Source of the DNA: Mycobacterium sp. ITM-2016-00317
GTDB lineage: Bacteria > Actinomycetota > Actinomycetes > Mycobacteriales > Mycobacteriaceae
DNA length: 64,000 nucleotides
Assembly: GCF_002968295.1 (NCBI RefSeq)
Contig: NZ_CP134399.1
Coordinates: 2,976,001 to 3,040,000 of the forward strand
Reading direction: 5' to 3'
Shown: positions 1 to 9,006 of the stretch, in pieces
Position numbering within the stretch: position 1 is the stretch's first letter
How the letters are laid out: every line of letters starts with the position of its first letter
The notes under the pieces: model-generated
Seen by the model: the letters and a program-made list of their open reading frames with translations, nothing else
Database searches by the model: none
What the model was told of the DNA's origin: nothing
Made by a program: the position numbers and the translations under genes

Positions 1-1007
1 TCGGCACCCGGGACGTCGCCGAGTCCGAGGACCTGCACGCGAGGCTGGTCAAGGCCGGGGTGCCCGCCGTCGTGCTGAACGCCAAGAACGACGCCGAGGA
101 AGCCTCCGTCATCGCCGAGGCCGGCAAGCTCGGTGCGGTCACCGTCTCCACCCAGATGGCCGGCCGCGGCACCGACATCCGGCTCGGCGGCTCCGACGAG
201 TCCAGCCACGACCAGGTAACCGAGCTGGGTGGTCTGCACGTGATCGGCACCGGACGCCACCACACCGAACGCCTCGACAACCAGCTGCGCGGCCGCGCCG
301 GCCGCCAGGGCGACCCCGGCACCTCGGTGTTCTTCTCCAGCTGGGAGGACGACCTGGTCGCGTCGCACCTGGAGGACAACAAGCTGCCACTGGAGTGCGA
401 CGAGAACGGCCGGGTGCTCAGCCCGAAGGCGGCGACCCTGCTCGAGCACGCCCAACGCGTCGCCGAGGGCCGGCTGCTCGACGTGCACTCCAACACCTGG
501 CGCTACAACCAGCTGATCGCGCAGCAACGCGCGATCCTGGTGGAGCGGCGCGACACCCTGCTACGCACCGCGACGGCCCGCGACGAGATCGCCGAGCTGG
601 CGCCGGAGCGCTACCAGGAGGTCAGCGCCCGCCTGGGCGACGACGCCGACGAGAAGCTGGAGAAGATCTGCCGGCTGATCATGCTCTACCACCTGGACCG
701 GGCCTGGGCCGACCACCTGGCGTTCCTGGCCGATATCCGGGAGAGCATCCACCTGCGCGCGCTGGGCAGGCAGAACCCGCTCGACGAGTTCCACCGGATG
801 GCCGTCGACGCGTTCGCGTCCCTGGCTGCCGACGCCATCGAGGCGGCTCAGCAGACCTTCGAGACCGCGCCGTCGATCGAGGACGAGCCCGGGGTCGACC
901 TGTCCAAACTGGCCCGCCCGACGTCGACGTGGACCTACATGGTCCACGACAACCCGCTGGCCGACGACACCCTCTCGGCGCTGAGCCTGCCCGGGGTGTT
1001 CCGCTAG
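1..1007 (+). CDS. secA2: SecA2 accessory preprotein translocase ATPase (3' part)
   Basis: SecA2 is the second SecA ATPase of mycobacteria and drives export of a small set of proteins through or beside SecYEG. The gene runs in from the left edge; reading starts at base 3 and gives about 334 residues. The fragment begins in the second nucleotide-binding half of the motor ([11 protein letters not shown]) and holds the helicase-like motif QMAGRGTDI followed by GRAGRQGD, both typical of SecA. The helical scaffold follows. The protein stops at LPGVFR with no cysteine-rich zinc-binding tail, which fits SecA2 rather than housekeeping SecA1. The order secA2-pgsA2-DUF881 matches M. tuberculosis Rv1821-Rv1823. 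The start and the first half of the motor lie outside the window. Confidence 0.95.
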   Translation, partial: GTRDVAESEDLHARLVKAGVPAVVLNAKNDAEEASVIAEAGKLGAVTVSTQMAGRGTDIRLGGSDESSHDQVTELGGLHVIGTGRHHTERLDNQLRGRAGRQGDPGTSVFFSSWEDDLVASHLEDNKLPLECDENGRVLSPKAATLLEHAQRVAEGRLLDVHSNTWRYNQLIAQQRAILVERRDTLLRTATARDEIAELAPERYQEVSARLGDDADEKLEKICRLIMLYHLDRAWADHLAFLADIRESIHLRALGRQNPLDEFHRMAVDAFASLAADAIEAAQQTFETAPSIEDEPGVDLSKLARPTSTWTYMVHDNPLADDTLSALSLPGVFR

Positions 1008-1010
1008 GTT
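1005..1010 (+). promoter_or_regulatory. Candidate -10 box for a leaderless pgsA2 transcript
   Basis: TAGGTT fits the mycobacterial -10 pattern TANNNT. It overlaps the secA2 stop codon and ends 7 nt before the pgsA2 ATG, the spacing expected when transcription begins at the start codon. No Shine-Dalgarno sequence precedes the ATG. No clear -35 was found, so this rests on spacing and motif only. Confidence 0.4.
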
Positions 1011-1017
1011 TACCGGC

Positions 1018-1623
1018 ATGGCCCGCACCTTCGGACAAGGGGATGCGGTGGCACCGCGCGACAAGGTGCTGACAGTGCCCAACGCGCTGTCGGTGATCCG
1101 CCTTGTGCTCGTCCCGGTGTTCCTCTACCTGATGCTGGTCGCCGACGCGACCGGCTGGGCGCTGGCCGTGCTGATCTTCAGCGGGCTGTCCGACTGGGCC
1201 GACGGCAAGATCGCCCGGCTCTACGCCAACCAGTCGTCCCGGCTCGGGGAGCTGCTGGACCCGGCCGTCGACCGCATCTACATGATCACCGTGCCGATCA
1301 CGATGGCCGCGGTCGGCCTGCTGCCGTGGTGGTTCGTCGCAGCGCTGCTCGGCCGCGACGCCGTGCTGGCCGCCACCCTCCCGCTGCTGCGCAGCCGCGG
1401 GCTGTCGGCGCTGCCGGTCACCTACATCGGAAAGGCGGCGACGTTCGCGCTGATGGTCGGGCTCCCACTGGTGCTGGGCGGCCAGTTCGACGCCCAGTGG
1501 AGCCGGGTGGTGCTGGCGGCCGGCTGGGGCTTCCTGATCTGGGGCCTGGCGATGTATCTGTGGTCGGGCGTCCTGTACCTGATCCAGGTCAGGATGGTCA
1601 TGCGCACGATGCCGCCGTCATGA
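1018..1623 (+). CDS. pgsA2: CDP-alcohol phosphatidyltransferase (PgsA2-like)
   Basis: This is a membrane enzyme that transfers a phosphatidyl group from CDP-diacylglycerol to an alcohol in phospholipid synthesis. It is 201 residues, usual for the family. The signature D-x2-D-G-x2-A-R-x8-G-x3-D-x3-D is visible at about residues 59-83 ([10 protein letters not shown], then GELLDPAVD), so the metal-binding aspartates are present. Several hydrophobic segments surround it. The start ATG has no Shine-Dalgarno sequence but lies 7 nt after a TANNNT box. The stop overlaps the next ATG by 4 bp. By position it is the counterpart of Rv1822 (pgsA2), whose exact acceptor alcohol (glycerol phosphate or phosphatidylglycerol) I cannot decide from sequence. 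Confidence 0.88.
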   Translation: MARTFGQGDAVAPRDKVLTVPNALSVIRLVLVPVFLYLMLVADATGWALAVLIFSGLSDWADGKIARLYANQSSRLGELLDPAVDRIYMITVPITMAAVGLLPWWFVAALLGRDAVLAATLPLLRSRGLSALPVTYIGKAATFALMVGLPLVLGGQFDAQWSRVVLAAGWGFLIWGLAMYLWSGVLYLIQVRMVMRTMPPS

Positions 1624-2507
1624 GCACGATGGGGGGATTCGACTCCGGGCGCAACGCGGACAAGGCGGGCGCGCCCACGCGCATCCCGGTGCCGTCACTA
1701 CTGCGGTCGCTGCTGACCGAACACCTCGACCCCGGCTACGCCGCCGCCGCACAGTCAGGCAGGCCGCGCCGGCGCGGCTCCGACGCGCTGTGGCAGGTGT
1801 TGGCGGCGGTCCTGGTGGCCACCGTCTTCGCGCTGGCCTGGGCGCAGGCCCGCGACACCGCACCCGGCGTGCGGGAAACCCAGCAGGTGCTGGCAGGTAG
1901 CGTCCGCTCGGCCGAGGCGGCCACCGATGCGGCTGCGGTCCGCCGCGCGGAACTGACCGACCGGGTCGACGCCGAACGGCGCAGCCGGCTGGAGGGCGAC
2001 GCCACCGGGCGGCAACTGCTCGGCGAGCTCGACGTGGCCGACGGCGAGGCCGCGGCCACACCCGTGATCGGGCCGGGGCTGACCGTCACCGTCACCGACC
2101 CGGGGATGTCGCGCAATCTGACCGACGTGTCCAAACAGCGGGTCGAAGGCAGTAGGCAGGTCATCCTGGACCGGGACCTGCAGCTGGTGGTGAACTCGCT
2201 GTGGGCGAACGGGGCCGAGGCCATCTCCGTCGGCGGGGTGCGGATCGGCCCCAACGTGACGGTCCGCCAGGCCGGCGGCGGCATCCTCGTCGACAACCAG
2301 CCGGTATCCAGCCCGTATGCGATCCTCGCCGTGGGACCGCCGAGGGCCATGCAGGACGGCTTCGAGCGCAGCGCGGGCCTGCAACGGCTGCGGCTGCTGG
2401 AGACGTCCTACGGCGTCGGCGTCAACGTCACCGGCGGTGACGGGCTGGTGCTGCCCGCCGGGTCCGTCCGAGACATCAACTTCGCCAAACAGATTGGGCT
2501 CAAGTGA
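1620..2507 (+). CDS. DUF881 membrane-anchored protein (Rv1823-like)
   Basis: A 295-residue DUF881 protein. A positively charged N-terminus of about 55 residues is followed by one transmembrane segment ([19 protein letters not shown], about residues 57-75), then a charged helical region likely to form a coiled coil, and a C-terminal extracytoplasmic DUF881 domain from about residue 140 ([14 protein letters not shown]). The start ATG overlaps the pgsA2 stop (ATGA). DUF881 genes flank the small basic protein in many actinobacteria and firmicutes, near envelope or division genes. The biochemical role is not established. The domain assignment is firm and the function is not. Confidence 0.85.
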   Translation: MSTMGGFDSGRNADKAGAPTRIPVPSLLRSLLTEHLDPGYAAAAQSGRPRRRGSDALWQVLAAVLVATVFALAWAQARDTAPGVRETQQVLAGSVRSAEAATDAAAVRRAELTDRVDAERRSRLEGDATGRQLLGELDVADGEAAATPVIGPGLTVTVTDPGMSRNLTDVSKQRVEGSRQVILDRDLQLVVNSLWANGAEAISVGGVRIGPNVTVRQAGGGILVDNQPVSSPYAILAVGPPRAMQDGFERSAGLQRLRLLETSYGVGVNVTGGDGLVLPAGSVRDINFAKQIGLK

Positions 2508-2836
2508 TCGGCATCGTCGCTCTGGTCGTGGGCATCGCGCTCGGGGTGGTGTTCCACCCCGACGTGCCCGAGTTCGTCCAGCCCTACCTGCCGATCGCGG
2601 TGGTGGCCGCGCTCGACGCGGTGTTCGGGGGCCTGCGGGCCTACCTCGAGGGCATCTTCGACTCGAAGGTGTTCGTCGTGTCGTTCGTCTTCAACGTGCT
2701 GGTGGCCGCGCTGATCGTCTACGTCGGTGACCAACTCGGCGTCGGCACCCAGCTGTCGACGGCGATCATCGTCGTGCTCGGCATCCGGATCTTCGGCAAT
2801 GCCGCGGCACTTCGGCGGCGGCTGTTCGGGGCCTGA
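2504..2836 (+). CDS. Small basic protein (SBP family, Rv1824-like)
   Basis: A 110-residue integral membrane protein with GTG start overlapping the upstream stop (GTGA). Three hydrophobic segments are visible: residues 2-17, about 28-42 and about 55-75, with a further one near 85-97. The C-terminus is basic (LRRRLFGA). It matches the small basic protein family that sits between two DUF881 genes in actinobacteria and near division genes in firmicutes. No catalytic motif is visible. The conserved trio suggests the three proteins form one envelope complex, which is inference from gene order. Confidence 0.85.
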   Translation: MIGIVALVVGIALGVVFHPDVPEFVQPYLPIAVVAALDAVFGGLRAYLEGIFDSKVFVVSFVFNVLVAALIVYVGDQLGVGTQLSTAIIVVLGIRIFGNAAALRRRLFGA

Positions 2837-2838
2837 GC

Positions 2839-3603
2839 ATGAGTGAACACGGCCGCCACGAACTCCCGCCCGACGAGGGCCCCGCCGAGGGCGGGGGCGG
2901 CCGCTCGCAGGCCGTGTTCGGGGTACTGGCCGTGTTGCTGTGCCTGCTGCTCGGGGTGGGGATCGCCACCCAGGTCCGGCAGACCGATTCCGGTGACTCG
3001 CTGGAGACCGCCCGTCCGGCCGACCTGGTGGTGCTGCTCGACTCGCTGCAGCAGCGCGAGGCAGCACTGAACACCGAGGTCGCCGACCTGCAGCAGACGT
3101 TGAGCGAGTTGCAGACCTCCGGCAGCGACGACCAGGCCGCGATCGAGAACGCCAGAGCTCGGCTGGCCGCGCTGTCGATCCTGATCGGCACCATCGCCGC
3201 GACCGGGCCCGGCGTGACGTTGACCATCGCCGACCCCGCCCAGGGGGTGGGCTCGGAGACCATGCTCGACGTGATCAACGAGCTGCGCGCCGCGGGCGCC
3301 GAGGCGATGGAGATCCGCGGGCAGCAGGACGGCCGACCGGTGTCGGTGCGGGTCGGAGTGTCCACCTGGATCGTCGGCAGGCCCGGGGCGCTGGTCGTCG
3401 ACTCCGTCACCATGGGGCCCGCCTACACCGTCGTCGCGATCGGCGACCCGCCCACGCTGGCCGCCGCGATGAACATTCCCGGCGGCGCGATGGACAGCGT
3501 CGAACGCGTCGGCGGCACCATGGTGGTGGAACAATCCGAGCGGGTCGACGTCACCGCCTTGCGGCAACCGAAACCGCGCCAATACGCTCAGCCCGTCAAA
3601 TGA
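2839..3603 (+). CDS. DUF881 membrane-anchored protein (Rv1825-like)
   Basis: A 254-residue DUF881 protein, second of the pair flanking the small basic protein. The acidic N-terminus is followed by a transmembrane helix at about residues 25-43 ([19 protein letters not shown]), then a predicted coiled coil ([20 protein letters not shown] region, about 65-95) and the extracytoplasmic DUF881 domain from about residue 120 ([12 protein letters not shown]). It begins 2 bp after the upstream gene and so is probably cotranscribed. M. tuberculosis Rv1825 is the positional counterpart. The coiled coil suggests oligomerisation or pairing with the other DUF881 protein. Confidence 0.85.
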   Translation: MSEHGRHELPPDEGPAEGGGGRSQAVFGVLAVLLCLLLGVGIATQVRQTDSGDSLETARPADLVVLLDSLQQREAALNTEVADLQQTLSELQTSGSDDQAAIENARARLAALSILIGTIAATGPGVTLTIADPAQGVGSETMLDVINELRAAGAEAMEIRGQQDGRPVSVRVGVSTWIVGRPGALVVDSVTMGPAYTVVAIGDPPTLAAAMNIPGGAMDSVERVGGTMVVEQSERVDVTALRQPKPRQYAQPVK

Positions 3604-3625
3604 CCCACACCGATCAAGGAGCGCC

Positions 3626-4021
3626 GTGAGCGAGATTCCCGCCGACTTGTCCTACACCGCCGAACACGAGTGGGTGCAGCAGACCGGCGACGACACGGTG
3701 CGTGTCGGCATCACCGACTACGCGCAGTCCGCGCTGGGCGACGTCGTGTTCGTCCAACTGCCCGACGTCGGTGCCCAGCTCACGGCGGGGGAGTCGTTCG
3801 GAGAGGTCGAGTCCACGAAGTCGGTGTCGGACCTCTACGCCCCGATCACCGCCAAAGTCGTTGCCGTCAACGACGAATTGGAGAGCAATCCGCAGCTGGT
3901 CAACTCCGACCCGTACGGCGAGGGCTGGCTGGTGGAACTGCAGGCCGACGCCGGCTCGCTGCAGGGAAGCCTGGACGGTCTGCTCGACGCGGAGGGCTAC
4001 CGCACCCACGCAACGGACTGA
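3626..4021 (+). CDS. gcvH: Glycine cleavage system H protein
   Basis: The lipoyl carrier of the glycine cleavage system shuttles the aminomethyl group between P, T and L proteins. It is 131 residues, the usual size. The lipoyl-lysine loop [12 protein letters not shown] places the modified lysine at Lys65. The GTG start is preceded by AAGGAG with 4 nt spacing, which decides the start. It partners with GcvB (P protein) encoded at 18314 in this window; T protein is not seen here. Position between DUF881 and garA matches Rv1826. Confidence 0.95.
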   Translation: MSEIPADLSYTAEHEWVQQTGDDTVRVGITDYAQSALGDVVFVQLPDVGAQLTAGESFGEVESTKSVSDLYAPITAKVVAVNDELESNPQLVNSDPYGEGWLVELQADAGSLQGSLDGLLDAEGYRTHATD

Positions 4022-4177
4022 GGTGTTGTTAGGGTCGTTCAGACAGACCGGAACGCGACGTGCGGATCCGGCAGTGGATGGCACAACGCGGTCGTATGCG
4101 CGGTACGGTCGACACCAGCGGTGCATCGGGCTGGAGGTCCGGCCGGGTATCGCCAAGCAGCCAGTAAGGAGCAGCGG

Positions 4178-4651
4178 GTGACGGACAAGGACTTCAACGC
4201 CGGGGCCGACTCTGACGAGGTCACCGTGGAGACCACTTCGGTGTTCCGCGCGGACTTCCTCAACGAGCTCGACGCGCCGCCCGCAGCGGGCGGCGACAGC
4301 GCGGTCTCGGGGGTCGAGGGCCTTCCGGTCGGCTCGGCACTGCTGGTCGTCAAGCGCGGCCCGAACGCCGGGTCGCGGTTCTTGCTCGACCAGCCGACCA
4401 CGTCGGCGGGCCGCCACCCCGACAGCGACATCTTCCTCGACGACGTCACCGTCAGCCGCAGGCATGCGGAGTTCCGGCTGGAGGGCGGCGAGTTCCAGGT
4501 CGTCGACGTCGGCAGCCTCAACGGCACCTACGTCAACCGCGAGCCGGTCGACTCGGCCGTGCTGGTCAACGGCGACGAGGTGCAGATCGGCAAGTTCCGC
4601 CTGGTGTTCCTGACCGGGCCCAAGGGCGCCGACGGTGGCGCTTCCGAATGA
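4178..4651 (+). CDS. garA: FHA-domain metabolic switch protein GarA
   Basis: GarA binds and regulates 2-oxoglutarate-using enzymes (ketoglutarate decarboxylase, glutamate dehydrogenase, glutamate synthase in relatives) and is switched off by Ser/Thr kinases PknB and PknG. The protein is 157 residues. The kinase-target ETTS motif is at residues 18-21, so Thr19/Thr20 would be the phosphoacceptors. The FHA domain spans about residues 55-145 with GRHPDSD, SRRH and NGTYVN motifs. GTG was chosen because AAGGAG precedes it by 7 nt and it gives the full N-terminal switch region. The 156-bp gap upstream likely holds its own promoter, though I could not place it firmly. Confidence 0.93.
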   Translation: MTDKDFNAGADSDEVTVETTSVFRADFLNELDAPPAAGGDSAVSGVEGLPVGSALLVVKRGPNAGSRFLLDQPTTSAGRHPDSDIFLDDVTVSRRHAEFRLEGGEFQVVDVGSLNGTYVNREPVDSAVLVNGDEVQIGKFRLVFLTGPKGADGGASE

Positions 4652-4674
4652 GTGACTCCGCCCGGTAAGCAGCG

Positions 4675-5419
4675 ATGACGCAACCCGACACACCGTCACT
4701 TCGCGGGATGTCGATCGGCGTCGTCCTGGATCTGCTGCGCGACGAGTTCCCCGACGTCACCATCTCCAAGATCCGTTTCCTGGAGGCCGAGGGGCTCGTC
4801 ACGCCCGAGCGCACCGCGTCCGGATACCGGCGATTCACCGCCTACGACTGCGCCCGGCTGAGGTTCATCCTCACCGCGCAGCGCGATCACTATCTGCCGC
4901 TGAAGGTGATCAAAGCCCAGCTGGACGCCCAGCCCGATGGCGAACTGCCACAGCCGGGTTCGGCGTACACCACGCCGCGCCTGGTGTCGGTGGGCGGGGA
5001 CGTCGCGGACGCGCGCCGGCACGGCGGCACCCACTCAGGCCCGGCTGACCCGCGAGGACCTGCTGGAACGCTCCGGCGTGGGCGAGGACCTGCTGGCCGC
5101 GCTGGTCAAGGCCGGCATCATCACCCCGATCTTCAAGGGTGCGGGCACGAGCTTCTATGACGAGCACTCCGTGGTGATCGCCCAGTGCGCACGCGCCCTG
5201 GGTGACTACGGCGTGGAGCCCCGTCACCTGCGGGCGTTCCGCTCCGCGGCCGACCGGCAGTCCGACCTGATCGCGCAGATCGCCGGCCCGGTCGGCAAGG
5301 GCGGCAAGGCCGGAGCCCGCGACCGGGCCGACGATCTGGCCCGTGAAGTGGCCGCGTTGGCGATCACGTTGCACACGTCGTTGATCAAGTCGGCCGTACG
5401 CGACGTTCTGGATCGCTGA
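4675..5419 (+). pseudogene. MerR-family regulator (Rv1828-like), split by a frameshift
   Basis: The first part, from ATG 4675, encodes a MerR winged-helix DNA-binding domain (residues 10-80, [25 protein letters not shown]). The in-frame reading then turns to nonsense near residue 105 and stops at 5160. The rest of the family's sequence ([20 protein letters not shown] through to ...SAVRDVLDR) is read in the next frame from about 5030 to 5419. One extra base, or two missing, between about 4990 and 5035 would explain it. The run GGGCGGGGA near 4992-5000 is a likely site. Together the two parts match the roughly 247-residue Rv1828 protein. The well-preserved codons on both sides favour a sequencing error or a very recent mutation over long decay. 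Confidence 0.8.
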
Positions 5420-5468
5420 GGACTAGACTCGAGGGACGGGTTCGTCGGCGTGCGGAGGGTAGGCACAC

Positions 5469-5960
5469 ATGGGTGAGGTTCGTGTGATCGGCATTCGCGT
5501 TGAGCCGCCCCAGAACCAGCCCGTGCTGTTGCTGCGGGAGTCCAACGGCGACCGTTACCTCCCGATCTGGATCGGCCAGTCCGAGGCCGCCGCCATCGCT
5601 CTCGAACAGCAGGGCGTGGAACCGCTGCGGCCCATGACCCACGACCTGTTCCGAGATGTGATTGCCGCGCTCGGCCATTCACTCAAAGAAGTGCGCATCG
5701 TGGATCTGCAGGAGGGCACCTTCTACGCGGACCTGATCTTCGACCGGGACATCAAGGTCTCGGCGCGTCCGTCCGACTCGGTGGCGATCGCGCTGCGCGT
5801 CGGCGTGCCCATCTACGTCGAGGAGGCCGTGCTCGCCGAGGCCGGCCTGCTGATCCCCGACGAGAGCGACGAGGAGTCCGGTCCGGTTCGCGAGGACGAG
5901 GTGGAGAAGTTCAAGGAATTCCTCGACAGCGTCTCGCCCGACGATTTCAAGGCGACCTGA
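5469..5960 (+). CDS. BFN/DUF151 bifunctional-nuclease-domain protein (Rv1829-like)
   Basis: A 163-residue protein of the DUF151/BFN family. The core is residues 1-135, with PVLLLRESNGDRYLPIWIGQ near the N-terminus and DSVAIALRVGVPIYV near residue 105. Family members have been described as having nuclease activity, but the cellular role in mycobacteria is unclear. The acidic C-terminal tail (about residues 135-155) is typical of actinobacterial copies. GGAGG lies about 10 nt before ATG 5469. A possible -10 hexamer TAGACT lies at 5424-5429, just after the upstream MerR gene. Gene order matches Rv1828-Rv1830. Confidence 0.88.
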   Translation: MGEVRVIGIRVEPPQNQPVLLLRESNGDRYLPIWIGQSEAAAIALEQQGVEPLRPMTHDLFRDVIAALGHSLKEVRIVDLQEGTFYADLIFDRDIKVSARPSDSVAIALRVGVPIYVEEAVLAEAGLLIPDESDEESGPVREDEVEKFKEFLDSVSPDDFKAT

Positions 5961-6173
5961 ACCGGTCGCCGATCTTGGTCACGGATCCGTCTCGTCAGGT
6001 TCGACACGCGGTGCGGGTTTTCTGAAACCCCGAATCGGGCAGCCATACTTGGGGCCGACGGGCAGTCAACAGACGCCGTCAAGCGTATGCTCGAGCGAGG
6101 CTCGGGCAGGGTGTAAGCGGGGGTTGAGTGCGCCCACGCAGGTCAGAGTCAAGATCGGCGAGAGGATTCGCAA

Positions 6174-6794
6174 GTGGGAGACAGGCCACGCCAGGAGCAA
6201 CTGGACCTCACCACCGGCTCCCCACAGGCCGACGGCCCCCGTGTGACGACCGAGCCCGTGCAGGGCGGGTTGTTCCCCGACGACTCGGTGCCTGACGAGT
6301 TGGTGGGCTACCGTGGGCCCAGCGCGTGCCAGATCGCCGGCATCACCTACCGCCAGCTCGACTACTGGGCGCGTACCTCACTGGTGGTGCCGTCCATCCG
6401 CGGCGCGGCGGGCTCGGGCAGCCAGCGGCTGTACTCGTTCAAGGACATCCTCGTCCTCAAGATCGTCAAGCGACTTCTCGACACCGGCATCTCGCTGCAC
6501 AACATCCGCGTCGCGGTCGACCACCTGCGCCAGCGCGGCGTGCAGGATCTGGCCAACATCACGCTGTTCTCCGACGGCACCACGGTCTACGAGTGCACCT
6601 CGGCCGAGGAAGTGGTCGATCTGCTGCAGGGTGGCCAGGGCGTGTTCGGCATCGCGGTGTCCGGGGCGATGCGTGAACTCACCGGCGCGATCGCGGACTT
6701 CCCCGGCGAGCGCGCCGACGGCGGGGAGTCGATCTCCGCGCCCGAGGACGAGTTGGCGTCGCGGCGCAAGACCCGGGACCGCAAGATCGGTTAG
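6174..6794 (+). CDS. MerR-family transcriptional regulator (Rv1830-like)
   Basis: A 206-residue regulator with a MerR winged helix at about residues 40-115 (YRGPSACQIAGITYRQLDYWARTSLV, then the wing with GSGSQRLYSFKDI). A C-terminal region of about 90 residues has no recognisable ligand domain. The GTG start at 6174 is preceded by GAGAGGA with 7 nt spacing. The 213-bp upstream gap is AT-richer and contains CATACT at 6044-6049 as a possible -10. The gene ends in a strong terminator and is the last of the conserved core before the inserted island. Confidence 0.9.
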   Translation: MGDRPRQEQLDLTTGSPQADGPRVTTEPVQGGLFPDDSVPDELVGYRGPSACQIAGITYRQLDYWARTSLVVPSIRGAAGSGSQRLYSFKDILVLKIVKRLLDTGISLHNIRVAVDHLRQRGVQDLANITLFSDGTTVYECTSAEEVVDLLQGGQGVFGIAVSGAMRELTGAIADFPGERADGGESISAPEDELASRRKTRDRKIG

Positions 6795-6809
6795 CCAGTT
6801 CTGCAGAGA

Positions 6810-6833
6810 GGGCCGCTTCGGCGGCCCTTTTTT
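6810..6833 (+). terminator. Intrinsic terminator after the MerR gene
   Basis: A perfect 7-bp GC stem (GGGCCGC / GCGGCCC) with a TTCG tetraloop is followed directly by six T. It begins 15 nt after the MerR stop codon. This is a textbook rho-independent terminator, and its strength is unusual for a mycobacterium. Confidence 0.92.
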
Positions 6834-7210
6834 GTTGCCCGCGACGGCATGGCGTTGGACACACCATCGGTGGCGCAGGCCTGGGTGTCGTTGCTCACAT
6901 CGCGCTTCCCGGGCTCGTCCATGCGACCAACGCGTGCTGCACCCGGGTCACCACCACGGGTTTTCCGGCCCTCTGACCGGTAGGCAAAACCTGCATTCAA
7001 CCGTGGCGGCGTTTCCGCCGTGTAACAACGAAGTATCCACTGCGGCAGTTAATTTCATGTTACGAGGCATCAGTTTGACAGATACAAGCGGCCGCTTTTG
7101 ACTGCTTGACGCGGTCCAGCCTCACCTCGGAATCTTGACCGATCGCACCGGCGACGAAGCCGGCACCGATGTCGAGCACCGCCGAAACTTGTTCGCGTGG
7201 AAGGATTTTT
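6834..7210 (+). other. 377-bp intergenic leader of the TRAP island
   Basis: No credible gene is seen. The segment is the boundary between the conserved core and the inserted catabolic island and must carry the promoter of dctP. AT-richer sequence lies at about 7040-7100, with TTGACA at 7075-7080 as a possible -35, but no convincing -10 follows at the right distance. GTTAATTTCATGTTAC at 7048-7063 may be a LysR-type (T-N11-A) binding site for the regulator at 10855; this is weak. No direct repeats or tRNA marking an integration site were seen. Confidence 0.4.
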
Positions 7211-8212
7211 ATGAAGTCATTACCGAAGGTGATCGCGATGTGCGGTCTGGCCGCATCGCTGACCCTGTCCTCGTGCTCAAGCAACAACGAGAATCCCTCC
7301 GGTGCAACGGAACTGATGCTGGCCGTGGAGACCAGTGCCGGAGATCCGCTGGCGGACATGTTGCTTGCCTTCGCCGACGAAGTGCAGAACGAGCTCGGCG
7401 ACTCGGTGTCGCTCACGGTGCAGACCGGCGGCGCCATCGGCGACGAGGAGGCGGTGCTGCAGGGTCTGCGAGCCGGCGCGATCGACGTCGCCGCGGTGAG
7501 CGGGTCGGTGGCGAACCTGGACCCGACCTTCAGCATCATGGACATGCCGTTCGTGTTCACCGATCGCGACAAGGTCGTGGAGTTCCTCGACGGGCCCTAC
7601 GGTGACGAGCTCAGCGACTCGCTGGTGGAATCCGTGGGCGCGCGGGTCCTCGGGTTCGGCGAGAACGGATTCCGCCACATCACCAACAACAAGCGGCCCA
7701 TCGTCACCTCGGAAGACCTGGCGGGGCTGAAGATCCGGGTGCCCGGAAACCCGGCGCGTGTCGCGCTGTTCGAGGCCCTCGGCGCCGCCCCCACCCAGAT
7801 CGACATCGGCGAGGCCTACCTGGCGCTGGACCAGGGTGTGCTCGACGGACAGGAGAACCCGCTCAAGGTCATCGACGCGTTCTCCTTCTACGAGAAGCAG
7901 CGCTACCTGTCGCTGACCTCACACATCTACAGCCCGGTGTACCTGACGATCAACGAGGACACCTGGCAGGGACTGTCGCCGGAGATCCAGCAGGGCCTGG
8001 AGAAGGCCGCTGCCGCCGCGGCGGAGACCAGCCGCAATTCCGGTGCCGAAGCCGACCAGCAACTGCTGGCCAAGTTCGAAGCTGCCGGCGTGGAGGTCAA
8101 CGACGCCGACGTGCAGCAGCTCAGCGAGGCCGTCATCGAGGTGCGCGAGCAGATCGCCGACGAGATCCCCGGTGACTTCGCCGACCGCGTCCTGTCGGAG
8201 TACCGCCAGTGA
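7211..8212 (+). CDS. dctP: TRAP transporter substrate-binding lipoprotein (DctP family)
   Basis: The extracytoplasmic solute receptor of a TRAP transporter delivers a carboxylate to the DctQM permease. It is 333 residues. A lipoprotein signal peptide ends in the lipobox LSSC, so the mature protein would begin at lipidated Cys22. The DctP fold follows, with the conserved GLKIRVPGNPAR segment near residue 175, whose arginine normally holds the substrate carboxylate. ATG 7211 was chosen because it gives the signal peptide and has GGAAGGA 5 nt upstream. It overlaps the next gene by 4 bp (GTGA). TRAP systems are sodium-driven and uncommon in mycobacteria, which supports acquisition. Confidence 0.9.
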   Translation: MKSLPKVIAMCGLAASLTLSSCSSNNENPSGATELMLAVETSAGDPLADMLLAFADEVQNELGDSVSLTVQTGGAIGDEEAVLQGLRAGAIDVAAVSGSVANLDPTFSIMDMPFVFTDRDKVVEFLDGPYGDELSDSLVESVGARVLGFGENGFRHITNNKRPIVTSEDLAGLKIRVPGNPARVALFEALGAAPTQIDIGEAYLALDQGVLDGQENPLKVIDAFSFYEKQRYLSLTSHIYSPVYLTINEDTWQGLSPEIQQGLEKAAAAAAETSRNSGAEADQQLLAKFEAAGVEVNDADVQQLSEAVIEVREQIADEIPGDFADRVLSEYRQ

Positions 8213-9006
8213 CCCCCGCCCAGCAGACTCAGCGGCCCCGGCTGCCGCTGGGCGCACTGAACACCGCGAGCCGAATCGGACTGGTGTACATGGCTTCCAG
8301 CACGCTGATGGAGGCCGAGATGTACGCGATGGCCACACCGGCGGCCACCGTGCACACCAGCCGGGTGACCCTGCCCAGCGTCACCGTCGACGGCATCGAC
8401 GCGATGATGCGGTCACCGGAGCTGCGCACCGCGGTGGAACTGGTGGCGCAGGCCCCGCTGGACGTCCTGGTCTTCGGGGGCACCAGCGCATCGTTCCTGC
8501 ACGGCACGGAGTGGGACCGCATGCTGGTGGGCCATCTCGAGGAGTGGAGCGGCCTGGAGGGCCGGTGCACCACCACCTCCACGGCCAGCATCGCCGCGCT
8601 CAAGGCGGTCGGCGCCGGCCCGATCAGCCTGGTCACCCCGTACCGGCAGGAGGTGATCGACCGCGCGACCCGGTTCTTCGGGGACAACGGCCATCCGGTG
8701 GTGGCCAGCGTCGGGCTCGGGATCACCAGCGACTGGGAACTGGCCCAGGTGCCGCTGGAGCAGATCTACGACCTCGCCGTGGCGACCGACACCAGCGAGT
8801 CCAGCGCGGTGTTCATCAGCTGCACCAACTTCGCCAGCGTCGGGGCCATCGCGGCACTGGAGACCGCACTGGGCAAGCCGGTGATCAGCGCGGTGCAGGC
8901 GTCGTTCTGGTACGCACTGGAGATCGCCGACGTGCACGCGGCCCGGCCCGGGTTCGGCACCCTGATGGACAACCGCCTCGCGCCGGCGACAGGAGACCGG
9001 CCATGA
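8209..9006 (+). CDS. Asp/Glu racemase superfamily protein, arylmalonate-decarboxylase-like
   Basis: A 265-residue member of the Asp/Glu racemase superfamily, related to maleate isomerase and arylmalonate decarboxylase. Racemases and maleate isomerases use two cysteines. Here only the second is present: Cys205 in FISCTN. The first site reads Gly-Thr-Ser (GGTS, about residues 91-93), and Tyr145 lies in TPY. Arylmalonate decarboxylase also has a Gly-Thr-Ser first site, a nearby tyrosine and one cysteine, so decarboxylation of a malonate-type acid is the best guess. The gene sits between TRAP receptor and permease genes with 4-bp overlaps on both sides, so it probably acts on the imported compound. 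The substrate cannot be read from sequence. Confidence 0.75.
   Translation: MTPAQQTQRPRLPLGALNTASRIGLVYMASSTLMEAEMYAMATPAATVHTSRVTLPSVTVDGIDAMMRSPELRTAVELVAQAPLDVLVFGGTSASFLHGTEWDRMLVGHLEEWSGLEGRCTTTSTASIAALKAVGAGPISLVTPYRQEVIDRATRFFGDNGHPVVASVGLGITSDWELAQVPLEQIYDLAVATDTSESSAVFISCTNFASVGAIAALETALGKPVISAVQASFWYALEIADVHAARPGFGTLMDNRLAPATGDRP

Noticed and set aside
7169..7210. A more upstream start for dctP
   Set aside because: It lacks a ribosome site and would put a polar stretch before the lipoprotein signal peptide; ATG 7211 has GGAAGGA and a clean signal.
6834..7210. Integration site or tRNA marking the left edge of the island
   Set aside because: No tRNA, direct repeat, integrase or transposase was found at either edge (6834-7210 or 18038-18060).
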